This document shows positions 17,457 through 26,876 of a stretch of DNA of 64,000 bases, in pieces. Made by a program: the position numbers and the translations under genes. The notes below the pieces were generated by a model. That model was not told where the DNA came from. It saw only the letters and a program-made list of their open reading frames with translations, and ran no database searches. Every line of letters begins with the position of its first letter. Position 1 is the stretch's first letter. The DNA is from Sphingomonas jinjuensis (GTDB lineage Bacteria > Pseudomonadota > Alphaproteobacteria > Sphingomonadales > Sphingomonadaceae), in the NCBI RefSeq assembly GCF_014197105.1, contig NZ_JACIEV010000004.1, positions 322,784 to 386,783 on the forward strand. Direction: 5' to 3'.

Positions 17457-18752
17457 GTGGCCAGCATCGCCGGGCACGTGGTCGAGGAGGCGCGCGGGGT
17501 GACCCGCCGGCGCGAGCGTATCGTGCTCGCGACGCTGACCTTCGTCTACGTCATCAACTTTCTCGATCGCCAGCTCCTCGGCATCCTCGCCAAGCCGATC
17601 CAGGATTCGCTCCACGTCACCGACGGCCAGCTCGGCCTGATCGGCGGTCTCTACTTCGCCTTCTTCTACTGCTTCATCGCGGTGCCGATCGGCTATCTGG
17701 CGGATCGCACCAACCGCACCAGCATCGTCGCACTGGCGTGCGCGATTTGGAGCGCGGCGACGATCGCCTGCGGCCTCGCGCGCACCTATCCGCAGCTGGT
17801 CGTCGCGCGGATGATGGTCGGCTTCGGCGAGGCGGGGGGCGTGCCGCCGTCCTATGCGATCATCACCGACACCTTCCCGCCGGGCCGCCGCGGCATGGCG
17901 TTCGGCATCTACAATCTCGGCCCGCCGATCGGCGCCGCGCTCGGCATCGCCTTCGGTGCCAGCATCGCCGCCGCCTTCGACTGGCGCCACGCGTTCATCG
18001 CGATCGGCATCGTCGGCATCGTCACCGCGCTCGCCGTCAAGCTGCTGGTGAAGGAGCCCGAACGCGGCGCGCTCGATCCGGCACCGGCCGGTGGCCGCAC
18101 GACCGCCCGCGCACCCTTCTGGGGCACGCTGCGCATGTTCTTCACCCACCCCGTCCTGATGCTCGCCGCGCTCGGCAGCGGCGCCACCCAGTTCGTCACC
18201 TACGGTCTCGGCAACTTCGCGGTGCTGTTCCTGATGCGGGAAAAGGGCATGACGCTGGCCGACGTCGCTGTCTGGTATGCGATCGCCGTCGGCGTCGGCA
18301 TGAGCGCCGGGATGATCGTGTCGGGCAAGGTCATCGACCGCTTCACCCGTCGATCGCGCGCCGTCTATGCCATCGCCCCCGCGGTGTCGCTGGCGGTCGC
18401 GCTGCCCTTCTACGTCGGCTTCGTCGCCGCGCCCGGCTGGCCGCTCGCGCTCGCGCTGCTGACCGTCGCGATGCTGTTCAACTACGTCTATCTCTCCTGC
18501 TCGGTCGCGCTGGTGCAGGAAGAGGTGCGGCCCGACCAACGCGTGCTGTCGGGCGCGCTGTTGCTGCTGGTGATGAACTTCATCGGCCTTGGCCTGGGGC
18601 CGACCTATGTCGGCGCGGCGAGCGACTGGTTCGCCGCGCGCGGCACGCCGCATGCGCTTCAGGTCGCGCTCTACACGCTCTCGCCCTTCTACCTCGTCGC
18701 GATCGCGCTTTTCCTCCTCCTCGCCCGTCGCCTGCGAAAGACCGCGGCATGA
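17457..18752 (+). CDS. MFS transporter, spinster-like family
   Basis: Inner-membrane secondary transporter of about 431 residues with 12 hydrophobic segments. The first helix motif (VYVINFLDRQLLGILAKPI) and the loop GYLADRTNR are typical of the spinster-type MFS proteins common in sphingomonads, often next to TonB receptors and catabolic enzymes. The substrate is unknown. I chose GTG 17457 because AAGGAGAGGGG precedes it; GTG 17409 is in frame but lacks a ribosome site. Its TGA overlaps the ATG of the downstream carboxylesterase (ATGA). The two genes are therefore one operon, which suggests that the ester or its product is carried. Confidence 0.85.
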   Translation: MASIAGHVVEEARGVTRRRERIVLATLTFVYVINFLDRQLLGILAKPIQDSLHVTDGQLGLIGGLYFAFFYCFIAVPIGYLADRTNRTSIVALACAIWSAATIACGLARTYPQLVVARMMVGFGEAGGVPPSYAIITDTFPPGRRGMAFGIYNLGPPIGAALGIAFGASIAAAFDWRHAFIAIGIVGIVTALAVKLLVKEPERGALDPAPAGGRTTARAPFWGTLRMFFTHPVLMLAALGSGATQFVTYGLGNFAVLFLMREKGMTLADVAVWYAIAVGVGMSAGMIVSGKVIDRFTRRSRAVYAIAPAVSLAVALPFYVGFVAAPGWPLALALLTVAMLFNYVYLSCSVALVQEEVRPDQRVLSGALLLLVMNFIGLGLGPTYVGAASDWFAARGTPHALQVALYTLSPFYLVAIALFLLLARRLRKTAA

Positions 18753-20344
18753 CCCTGATCCGCGCCCTTCTTCTGGCGTCCCTCGCCACCCCCGCCGCCG
18801 CCCAGACGCTCGTCGATGCCCCCGCCGGGCGCGTCACCGGCATCGCCCAGGGCAAGCTCGCGGTCTTCAAGGGCATTCCCTACGCCCAAGCTCCCGTCGG
18901 CGAACGCCGCTGGCGCGCGCCGCAGCCGCTGCCACGCTGGGCCGGCACCCGCCCCGCCACCGACTTCGGCCCCGCCTGCATCCAGCCGAGCGTCCCCGCC
19001 ACCTCGGTCTACGCGCCGACCACCCCGCTGCCGACCAGCGAGGATTGCCTGTCGCTCAACATCTGGGCACCCCGGCAGGCGAAGCGGGCACCCGTCCTCG
19101 TCTGGATCCACGGCGGCGCGCTGCTGACCGGTTCCTCGCGCGAGGCGCTCTACGACGGCCGGCACCTCGCCGACCGCGGCCTCGTCGTCGTGTCGATCAA
19201 CTATCGCCTCGGCGCGCTCGGCTATCTTGCCCACCCCGCGCTCAGCGCCGAGGATCCCCGCCACGTCTCGGGCAACTACGGGCTGCTCGACCAGGTCGCC
19301 GCGCTCGCCTGGGTCAGGCGCAACATCGCCGCCTTCGGGGGCGATCCCGCCAACGTCACGATTGCCGGCGAGTCCGCGGGCGCGCTCAGCGCCACCTATC
19401 TGATGGTCACGCCCGCCGCGCGCCCGCTGTTCCGCCGCGCCATCGTGCAGAGCGGCTATCTCGTCACCACCCCGGCGCTCCGCACCGCCGCCTTCGGCCT
19501 GCCGCCGGCCGAAGCGATCGGCGCCCGTGCGCTACCCGCCGGCGACGCCGCGACGCTACGCCGGATGGACGCGCAGACGCTGACCAACGGCGCCGCCGCG
19601 GCGGGCTTCCTGCCCTTCGCCAACGTCGACGGCGTCGTCCTGCCCGAACAGCCCGTCGTCGCCTTCGACGCTGGCCACCAGGCGAAGGTGCCGGTCCTCG
19701 CCGGCTTCAACCAGGGCGAGATCCGCTCGCTCCGCGTCCTCGCGGCGCAACCGCCTGCCAGCGCCGAGGCCTATGAGCAGGGCATCCGCGCCCGCTACGG
19801 CGACATGGCCGACGCCTTTCTGCGCCTCTATCCCGCCGTAACCTATCGGGAGAGCATCCTCCTCACCCCACGCGATGCTTTATATGGCTGGACCAGCGAA
19901 CGCCTCGTGCGCAGCCAGACCGCCGCCGGCCGCCCAAGCTACCTCTACCTATGGGATCACGGCTATCCCGCGATGGACGACGCCAACCTCCACGCCTTCC
20001 ACGCCAGCGAACTGCCCTTCACCTTCGGCACGCTGTCGCTGACCGGCCCCAACTGGCCCAAGGTCCCCGATACCCCCGACGAGCGCCGCCTGTCCAACGC
20101 GATGCTCGACTATTGGACCAGCTTCGCCGCCACCGGCACGCCGCGCACCGCCGGCGGTCCGGCCTGGCCCGCCTTCGACGCGACCCTCCCGATCATGCAC
20201 TTTACGGCTGCACCGCGCGTCGAGCCCAGCCTGCTCGCCGGCATGTATGATTTCAACGAGGCGGTCGTCCGCCGACGCCGCGCCGCCGGCACGATACCCT
20301 GGAACTGGAACGTCGGCCTCAACGCACCGCTCCCCACCCCATGA
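18749..20344 (+). CDS. type-B carboxylesterase, secreted
   Basis: Serine hydrolase of 531 residues that splits carboxylic esters. It has a signal peptide (MTLIRALLLASLATPAAAQ), FKGIPYAQAPVGERRW, SEDCLSLNIWAP, oxyanion loop WIHGGAL, nucleophile elbow AGESAGA (Ser209), acid residue in FNQGEIRSL and His in HASELPFTFG. All triad positions are intact. It starts inside the MFS stop codon, so the pair is co-translated. Two other esterases of this type lie at 40608 and 56282, in separate catabolic groups. It may be annotated elsewhere as a para-nitrobenzyl esterase; the natural substrate is unknown. Confidence 0.9.
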   Translation: MTLIRALLLASLATPAAAQTLVDAPAGRVTGIAQGKLAVFKGIPYAQAPVGERRWRAPQPLPRWAGTRPATDFGPACIQPSVPATSVYAPTTPLPTSEDCLSLNIWAPRQAKRAPVLVWIHGGALLTGSSREALYDGRHLADRGLVVVSINYRLGALGYLAHPALSAEDPRHVSGNYGLLDQVAALAWVRRNIAAFGGDPANVTIAGESAGALSATYLMVTPAARPLFRRAIVQSGYLVTTPALRTAAFGLPPAEAIGARALPAGDAATLRRMDAQTLTNGAAAAGFLPFANVDGVVLPEQPVVAFDAGHQAKVPVLAGFNQGEIRSLRVLAAQPPASAEAYEQGIRARYGDMADAFLRLYPAVTYRESILLTPRDALYGWTSERLVRSQTAAGRPSYLYLWDHGYPAMDDANLHAFHASELPFTFGTLSLTGPNWPKVPDTPDERRLSNAMLDYWTSFAATGTPRTAGGPAWPAFDATLPIMHFTAAPRVEPSLLAGMYDFNEAVVRRRRAAGTIPWNWNVGLNAPLPTP

Positions 20345-20404
20345 CCTGATCGACGCCCGCTCCTATAGGCGTCCGCTCGTCAGCGAATCAGGAGCGCCGC
20401 CGCC

Positions 20405-21676
20405 ATGACCGATCGCCGCGTGCTCGGGCTCGATTTCGGCACCACCAACACCGTCGCCGCGACCGCCGACGCACTGATCCCGCTCGACGGCGCCGCCGAC
20501 GGCGTATTCCGCACCGCGCTGTGCTTCTGGCACGACGAGGACGTCCGCGGCGGCCTCGCGGTCGAGGCGGGGCCGGCGGCGATCCGCGAATATCTGGAAT
20601 TTCCCAGCGACAGCCGCTTCATCCAGTCGTTCAAGTCGGTCGCCGCCAGCGCCTCGTTCGACACCGCGCCGGTGTTCGAGAAGCGCTACCGCTTCGAAGA
20701 CCTCGGCCGCCTGTTCCTCGACAAGCTGCGCAGCCATGCCGCTGGCGCGCTCGACCGGCTCGATCGCGTCGTCGTCGGCCGCCCCGTCACCTATGCCGGC
20801 AGCCGCCCCGACGAGGCGATCGCGCGCCAGCGCTACGACGCGATGTTCGCTGGCTTCGCGCGCGACGTGCATTACGTCTACGAACCGCTCGCCGCCGCCT
20901 ATGGCTTTGCCGCGCAGCTTGAGCAGCCCGCCACCCTGCTCGTCGCCGATTTCGGCGGCGGCACCAGCGACTTCTCGGTCGTCCGCGTTGACGCTCCCGG
21001 CGCCGCCCAGCGCTGCACGCCGATGGGCCATGCCGGCATCGGCCTGGCCGGCGACCGTTTCGATGCGCGCATCGTCGACAAGCTCGTGCTGCCGTTCCTC
21101 GGCAAGGGCGGCGACTATCGCTCGTTCGACAAGGTGCTGGAAATTCCACCGGGCTATTTCGCCGATGTCGCCGACTGGTCGAAGCTCGCACTGATGCGCA
21201 ACCGCCGCACCCTCGCCGAGCTCGACCGGCTGAAGAAGAGCGCGCTCGATCCCGAGGCAATCGGCCGGATGATCGCGCTGATCGACAACGAGCTGGGCTT
21301 CCCCCTCTACGACGCGGTCAGCAAGCTGAAGCGTGCGCTCACCACCGGCAAGGGCGCCCATTTCGCCTTCCACGGCGCCGGCGTCGATATCGAGGCCGAC
21401 GTCACCCGCGCCGAGTTCGAGGGCTGGATCGCCGACGACGTCCAGCGCATCGCCGCGACGCTCGACCGCGCCCTCGCCACCGCAGGCGTCGACGATGGCC
21501 GGATCGACCGCATCTTCCTGACCGGCGGCACCTCGCTCGTCCCCGCCGTTCGCCGCCTGTTCACCGATCGCTTCGGCGCCGAGCGCATCGTCTCCGGCGG
21601 CGAGCTGACCTCGATCGCGCACGGCCTGGCACTGATCGCCGGCGAAGACGACGTCACCGCCTGGACGGCGTCGTAA
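20405..21676 (+). CDS. Hsp70-family ATPase without substrate-binding domain (YegD-like)
   Basis: Actin-fold ATPase of 423 residues. It shows LGLDFGTTNTV (phosphate 1), VVVGRPVTYAG, YEPLAAAYGF, VADFGGGTSDFSV (phosphate 2) and FLTGGTSLVPAVR near the end. The chain stops after the nucleotide-binding domain, so the peptide-binding domain and lid of DnaK are missing, as in E. coli YegD. It is thus unlikely to be a general chaperone. CAGGAG precedes the ATG. The phospholipase-D-family gene follows 46 bases later on the same strand, but no functional link is known. Confidence 0.88.
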   Translation: MTDRRVLGLDFGTTNTVAATADALIPLDGAADGVFRTALCFWHDEDVRGGLAVEAGPAAIREYLEFPSDSRFIQSFKSVAASASFDTAPVFEKRYRFEDLGRLFLDKLRSHAAGALDRLDRVVVGRPVTYAGSRPDEAIARQRYDAMFAGFARDVHYVYEPLAAAYGFAAQLEQPATLLVADFGGGTSDFSVVRVDAPGAAQRCTPMGHAGIGLAGDRFDARIVDKLVLPFLGKGGDYRSFDKVLEIPPGYFADVADWSKLALMRNRRTLAELDRLKKSALDPEAIGRMIALIDNELGFPLYDAVSKLKRALTTGKGAHFAFHGAGVDIEADVTRAEFEGWIADDVQRIAATLDRALATAGVDDGRIDRIFLTGGTSLVPAVRRLFTDRFGAERIVSGGELTSIAHGLALIAGEDDVTAWTAS

Positions 21677-21722
21677 CCCTTTGACGATAGCCGCCGCCGC
21701 TCAAGTGAGTTAGCGACGCCCC

Positions 21723-23270
21723 ATGGCGTCTGACACCCTGCTCGAAACCGGTCGCAACTGCTGGCGGATCGAACGCGCCACGCGCGCGCGCGTCATCATC
21801 GATGCCGATGACTATTTCCGCATCGCCCGCGCCGCCATGCTGACCGCAAAGAAGCAGATCCTGCTCGTCGGTTGGGATTTCGACGCGCGCATCCGCTTCG
21901 GCGGCGATGTCGACGACGGCGCGCCGATCGAGATCGGCCGCTTCATCAGCTGGCTGGTGAAGCGGACGCCGGGGCTTCAGGTCCATATCCTCCGCTGGGA
22001 TACCGGCGCGATCAAGACGCTTGCGCACGGCCGCACGCTGCTGCGCATCGCCAAGTGGATCGCCGACCCGCAGGTCCACCTGCGCCTCGACGGTCATCAC
22101 CCGCCGGCAGGATCGCATCACCAGAAGGTCGTCGTGATCGACGACGCGGTCGCCTTCTGCGGCGGGATCGACATGACCGTCGACCGCTGGGACACGCGCG
22201 ACCACGACGACGACGCCCCCCGTCGCGTCGAGCCCGACGGCACGCCCTACGGCCCCTGGCACGACGCGACGACGCTGCTCGAGGGCCCCGCCGCGCGCGC
22301 GCTCGGCGACATGTGCCGCGGGCGTTGGCAGCTGTCGGGCGGCGACGAGCTGCCCGCCATCGACGACGTCGACAGCAGCTGGCCCACCGACGTCGCCGCC
22401 GACTTCACCGACGTCGAGGTCGGCATCGCGCTCACCGTCCCCGAAATGGCCGGCCAGGATCCGCGCCACGAGGTCGAGGCACTCTATATCGACCTGATCG
22501 CCCGGACGAAGAAGCTGTTCTACGCCGAGAGCCAGTATTTCGCCTCGCGCAAGGTCGCCGAGGCGATCGGCAAGCGCCTGCGCGAACCCGACGGCCCCGA
22601 ATTCGTCATCGTCCATCCGGTGACCGCGCAGGGCTGGCTAGAACCGCTGGCGATGGACACGGCACGCGCCCGGCTGGTCGAGGCGCTGCGCGACCAGGAC
22701 CCGCACCATCGCCTGCGCCTCTACAACCCCTACACCGCCGGCGGGACGCCGATCTACGTCCATGCCAAGGTGACGATCGTCGACGACACGATCCTTCGGG
22801 TCGGCTCGTCGAACTTCAACAATCGTTCGCTTCGCCTCGACACCGAATGCGACATCGTCATCGATGCCGAGCGCGGTGGCAATGCCGACGAACGCCAGAC
22901 CATCACCGCGATCCGCGACGGCCTGCTCGCCGAGCATCTGGGCGTCGACGTTGCCACGGTGGCGGCGACGATCGCGGAGACGCGCTCGCTGATCGAGACG
23001 GTCGAGCGACTGCGCGGCGACGGCCGGTCGCTACGCCCTTACGAGGTGCCCGAGCTCGACGCCGTCCAGGCATGGCTCGCCGACAACAAGATCCTCGATC
23101 CCGAAGGCCCCGGCGAGATGTTCGAGGCGCTGTCCGCGCGCACCCCGCTGCTCGCACGCCTTCGCCCCCATCGCCCACGAACCAAGGCGGGCAAAGCGGT
23201 AACGACCGGTGCCGGCATCGCCGCCGCGACGCTCGCCGCCGGCCTGTGGTGGAGCCGCCGTCGCCGCTGA
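21723..23270 (+). CDS. phospholipase D / cardiolipin-synthase-like protein
   Basis: PLD-superfamily phosphatidyltransferase or hydrolase of 515 residues with two HKD motifs: HHQKVVVIDDAVAFCGGID in the first half, and HAKVTIVDDTILRVGSSNF in the second. Each includes the following Gly-Gly/Ser element, and both look intact. The C-terminus has a hydrophobic segment (TTGAGIAAATLAAGLWW) and an Arg-rich end, so it may be tail-anchored with the catalytic part in the cytoplasm. Cardiolipin synthases normally have N-terminal helices, so this is more like the soluble phospholipase D class found in Rhizobiales and Sphingomonadales. The ribosome site is weak. Confidence 0.87.
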   Translation: MASDTLLETGRNCWRIERATRARVIIDADDYFRIARAAMLTAKKQILLVGWDFDARIRFGGDVDDGAPIEIGRFISWLVKRTPGLQVHILRWDTGAIKTLAHGRTLLRIAKWIADPQVHLRLDGHHPPAGSHHQKVVVIDDAVAFCGGIDMTVDRWDTRDHDDDAPRRVEPDGTPYGPWHDATTLLEGPAARALGDMCRGRWQLSGGDELPAIDDVDSSWPTDVAADFTDVEVGIALTVPEMAGQDPRHEVEALYIDLIARTKKLFYAESQYFASRKVAEAIGKRLREPDGPEFVIVHPVTAQGWLEPLAMDTARARLVEALRDQDPHHRLRLYNPYTAGGTPIYVHAKVTIVDDTILRVGSSNFNNRSLRLDTECDIVIDAERGGNADERQTITAIRDGLLAEHLGVDVATVAATIAETRSLIETVERLRGDGRSLRPYEVPELDAVQAWLADNKILDPEGPGEMFEALSARTPLLARLRPHRPRTKAGKAVTTGAGIAAATLAAGLWWSRRRR

Positions 23271-23283
23271 CGACGGCGCCCCG

Positions 23284-26200
23284 TCACTCCGTGACGGTGG
23301 TGACGTTGTCGTCCGAATTGCGATCGATCCGCGTGTTGTACGGATCGGCGCCCGCGAACGCCGGCTTGGCCGCCGTGTCCAGCACCACCGTCTGCTTCCC
23401 CGACCGGATCGGCAGCCGCTTCAGCGCCAGCACGTCCTTCGCCGCGAACGTGCCGCGGCCCGGCATCGCCGCGAACGCGCCGAACTCCGCCGTCTCGGTC
23501 ATCGGCGCCTCGCGCTCGTTGCCGCGACCGTCGGCATACAGCTTGTGCGCCTCGACCGTCAGCGTCGTGCGATACCGCCCATTCGCCAGCCGGCTCACCG
23601 TCGCGCCGGTCGTCTTGATGTCGTACAGCGTGATGCGTTCGAACAGGTCGGTGATCAGCGCATTCTCCGCCGGGGTTGCCCCGCGCCGGAATTCGGCGAT
23701 CAGGTCCAGGCTGCGCGGATAGGGCGGGCCGGTGAAGCGGAAGCGCTGGTCGTACCGCTTCAGCGCCGCATTGACCCGCGCCTCGCCCAGCTCGTCCTTC
23801 AGCCGGTACATCGCCAGGCTGCCCTTGCGATAATGGATGTACTGCTGGTTCTCGACCCTGGCGAGCGGCAGCTCCTCGATCACCTCGCCGCCGCGGCTGC
23901 GCAGGTATCGATCCAGCTCATACTTCAGGAACCGGCGGATCTGGTCGCGCCCGTACAGATGCTCCATCACCATCAGCGCCGAATATTGCGCGAGCGTCTC
24001 GATCCCCATCGTCGCGCCCTGGTTGTCCGACGTGATGACCTGATGCGCCCACCACTGGTGCCCCAGCTCGTGCGCCGCGACATAGCTGACGTAATCGATC
24101 TTGTCGGGGTCGGAGAGGTCGGCGATGAAGCCGATCCCTTCGGAATAGGGCATCGTGCCGGCAAAGGCCTGCGCGAACTGCGCATAGTCCGGGAATTCGA
24201 TGATCCGCGCCGACTTGAACTGGTACGGCCCGAACGCCGGCTGATACAGGTCGAGCCCGTGCGCGAACGCGGCCAGCATCCGGTCGACGTTGGCGCCGTG
24301 CTGCGGGTCGTAATACACGACCAAGTCGATGCCGTTGTGCATCCGGTGCTTCTCGGCATAGCGCCCGGCCTGGATGGAATAGAAGTTCAGGATCGGCGCC
24401 GCGGTCACGAACCGCGCCGTCCGCCGCCCGTTCGCGGTCGTATCCGCCACCCGCTCGCCCGGCGCGATCGGGGTCTGGTCGGCATCGGTCGACACGGTGA
24501 TGTCGGTCTTCACCCAATCGACGTGGAAGGCGCTGAAGCGCGTGCCGGCGAGATCCTCCAGCTTCGGCGGGCGCAATTCCGACGGCAGGCCGTATTTGCG
24601 GCGCTTGGCGCGGTCCTGCAGCAGCTCCTGCCGGTCCATGCCGATCACCGGCGCGAACTCGCCGTTGTTGACGAAGGTGCCGTTGGCGACGACGCGGCTG
24701 TCGTTGCCGCTGTTGGCGAAGCCGCGCTGGCGCCGCTCGGTACGGAAATCGAGCGTCGTCGTCGCACCCGGGGCCAGCGGGGTCGACAGGCGGTAGACAC
24801 GATACTGGAAGCGCGGGAAATCCTTGGCCACGCTGGCGCCCGGGATCGTGACCGACACCAGCTTCGTCCGGCGATCGCCCAGCCTGACATCGACCCGGTC
24901 GAGCGGCCTGCCGGTGCGGTTCACCAGCACCATTCGCCCCGTCGCGGTCAGCCCCGGCTGGTCAGGCCGCAGGTCGACCGCGACCTTCACGGCCTGGACC
25001 GACGGCTGCGGCACCTTTTCGAACGGCAGCAGCGTCTTCTCATAGTCGGCGGCGAATTCGTCGTCCGATACCGGGGTGCGATACTCGTTCCAGACGTGGG
25101 TGTTGGTGTAGATGAACGCGCCGGTGGCGGCGAACACCGCCAGCGCCACCCCGCCGACGAGGCCGGCCCCGCCCTTCAGCCGCCGCGGCAAGCGCGCCAG
25201 CCGTGGCCGCAGCCGCGTCTCGGTCCCGCGCCGCCACAGCGCATGCGCCAGCACGACCAGCACCACCGCGAACGCCGACCAATAGAGGCGCAGCCACCAC
25301 GCGCCGATCCAGAACCGCCCCTGGCCGTTCATGTCGGACAGCGGCACGCCCGGCCCGGCGCCATAGTTGTACAGCACGTCGCCGAAGCCCAGCTGCCCCA
25401 GCGTCGTGCGCGCGACGATGTAGAGCACCATGATGCCCCAGCCGACGAACTTGTGCGGGCTGAGCGCCTGGACGAACACCGCCAGCACCGCGAGCAGCGT
25501 ATAGTCCACCGTCTCGGGCAGCACGTACCACAGCAGATACTTGCCGATCTCGAAGTGACTATAGCCGTGGAACAGCTGCATCAGCATCGCGCCGAGCACG
25601 CTGACGATCAGCGTCGAGAACAGCACCAGCGTCACCGCCAGCACCTTGGGCAGCACGAACGCCCAGTCGGGAATCGCGCTCGCGTCGATGATCTCGTGCG
25701 TCTTGCGGTCGCGCTCGCGCCAGACCAGCTCGCCGGCGTAATAGATCGCGACGATCACCGGGATGATCGAGAAAGACCCCTCCAGCAGCTTGATGACGAC
25801 GCGCGTCACCGGCAGCACCGGCGTGCCGAACACTTCGCCCAGATCGATCAGCGCCGCCATCGAGTTGAACAGGCCGAGCGCCAGCAGCACCGCATAGGCG
25901 GGGCTGCGGAACACTTGCACCATCTCCAGCCGGGTGCGCACCGCCAGCTGCGCCAGCGCCGTCTCGCGATCGTGGCGCGGGCTCGGCAGCGCGCCCGCCC
26001 GCCGCACCGTGACCGGCGCCTCGGCGTGCTCGGCCAGCGCTTCCGCCTTGCGCGCCTTCTTCGACGGTTTGGTGGCAAACTGGAACGTCGCATAGGCGAT
26101 GCCCAGTGCCGCCGCCGATATCGCCAGCGACAGCAGCCGGTTCCACAGCAGGATACCCGCGATCGAGATCGTCATCGCGTTGCGATCGGCCGCGGTCCAA

Positions 26201-26865
26201 TATTTGGTCAGATAGCTCGCCGCGCCGATCCCCAGCGGCTCGCCATAGGCGCCCCACAGTTCATAGGCCGGGTTCTTGTCGAGCACGACGCTCGCCACCG
26301 TGAACAGGATCAGGAACGCGACGACGCCGACATAGGTCGCCATCATCGACCGCGTCACCGTCGCCAGCGCGAAGAACAGCGCCGACGTCAGCAGGATGTT
26401 GGGCACCGCCAGGAACAGATAGGCCGACAGATAATAGGCCGGGTTGTTCGGCCCCAGCGTCTCGGCGTCGACCCACGGCATCACGCTGCCGACCAGCACG
26501 CCCAGCGGCACCGCCAGAAAGCCCATCGCCGCCGCCAGGAACGCGCCGCCGAAGCGGCCGAACAGATACGCGCCCTTGGTGACGCGGGTCGCACGGACGA
26601 TCGGGCCGAAGCCGGTCTCGTCGTCGCGCACCACCACGTTCGCGACGAACGCGGTCGACACGAACATGTAGAACAGCGTCAGGATCAGCATCATCTGCGC
26701 GAGCGCGAACGGCGCGTTCTTGTGGACGTTGCCGCCCGATCCGATCTGGATCTGGTCCACCGTGGTCGCGCCGAACGCGAGCAGGAAGAAGATGACGACC
26801 GCGACCCAGAACACCGGGTTGCGCAGCTGATATCGCCATTCGAAGCCGAGGATGCCGGCGAACAT
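23284..26865 (-). CDS. ABC-2 permease fused to an M1-type aminopeptidase
   Basis: A 1,193-residue fusion. The first 600 residues or so form an ABC-2-type permease with about twelve hydrophobic segments in two halves, linked by a charged loop near 250-300. The C-terminal half is an M1 gluzincin with HELGHQWW (His932, Glu933, His936) and a Glu in MGIETLAQ about 20 residues on. The usual GAMEN substrate-amine motif is replaced by GIGFIADL, so classical aminopeptidase activity is uncertain. The peptidase part follows a last helix (GGVALAVFAATGAFIY), which would put it in the periplasm. It starts 11 bases after the ATPase stop, and the two form one transporter. The substrate is unknown. Confidence 0.88.
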   Translation of the reverse strand: MFAGILGFEWRYQLRNPVFWVAVVIFFLLAFGATTVDQIQIGSGGNVHKNAPFALAQMMLILTLFYMFVSTAFVANVVVRDDETGFGPIVRATRVTKGAYLFGRFGGAFLAAAMGFLAVPLGVLVGSVMPWVDAETLGPNNPAYYLSAYLFLAVPNILLTSALFFALATVTRSMMATYVGVVAFLILFTVASVVLDKNPAYELWGAYGEPLGIGAASYLTKYWTAADRNAMTISIAGILLWNRLLSLAISAAALGIAYATFQFATKPSKKARKAEALAEHAEAPVTVRRAGALPSPRHDRETALAQLAVRTRLEMVQVFRSPAYAVLLALGLFNSMAALIDLGEVFGTPVLPVTRVVIKLLEGSFSIIPVIVAIYYAGELVWRERDRKTHEIIDASAIPDWAFVLPKVLAVTLVLFSTLIVSVLGAMLMQLFHGYSHFEIGKYLLWYVLPETVDYTLLAVLAVFVQALSPHKFVGWGIMVLYIVARTTLGQLGFGDVLYNYGAGPGVPLSDMNGQGRFWIGAWWLRLYWSAFAVVLVVLAHALWRRGTETRLRPRLARLPRRLKGGAGLVGGVALAVFAATGAFIYTNTHVWNEYRTPVSDDEFAADYEKTLLPFEKVPQPSVQAVKVAVDLRPDQPGLTATGRMVLVNRTGRPLDRVDVRLGDRRTKLVSVTIPGASVAKDFPRFQYRVYRLSTPLAPGATTTLDFRTERRQRGFANSGNDSRVVANGTFVNNGEFAPVIGMDRQELLQDRAKRRKYGLPSELRPPKLEDLAGTRFSAFHVDWVKTDITVSTDADQTPIAPGERVADTTANGRRTARFVTAAPILNFYSIQAGRYAEKHRMHNGIDLVVYYDPQHGANVDRMLAAFAHGLDLYQPAFGPYQFKSARIIEFPDYAQFAQAFAGTMPYSEGIGFIADLSDPDKIDYVSYVAAHELGHQWWAHQVITSDNQGATMGIETLAQYSALMVMEHLYGRDQIRRFLKYELDRYLRSRGGEVIEELPLARVENQQYIHYRKGSLAMYRLKDELGEARVNAALKRYDQRFRFTGPPYPRSLDLIAEFRRGATPAENALITDLFERITLYDIKTTGATVSRLANGRYRTTLTVEAHKLYADGRGNEREAPMTETAEFGAFAAMPGRGTFAAKDVLALKRLPIRSGKQTVVLDTAAKPAFAGADPYNTRIDRNSDDNVTTVTE

Positions 26866-26876
26866 GGCCAGCCCCC

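Noticed and set aside
17393..18748. In-frame extension upstream of the carboxylesterase
   Set aside because: It is the wrong frame of the MFS gene; the esterase signal peptide begins at ATG 18749 in an ATGA overlap.
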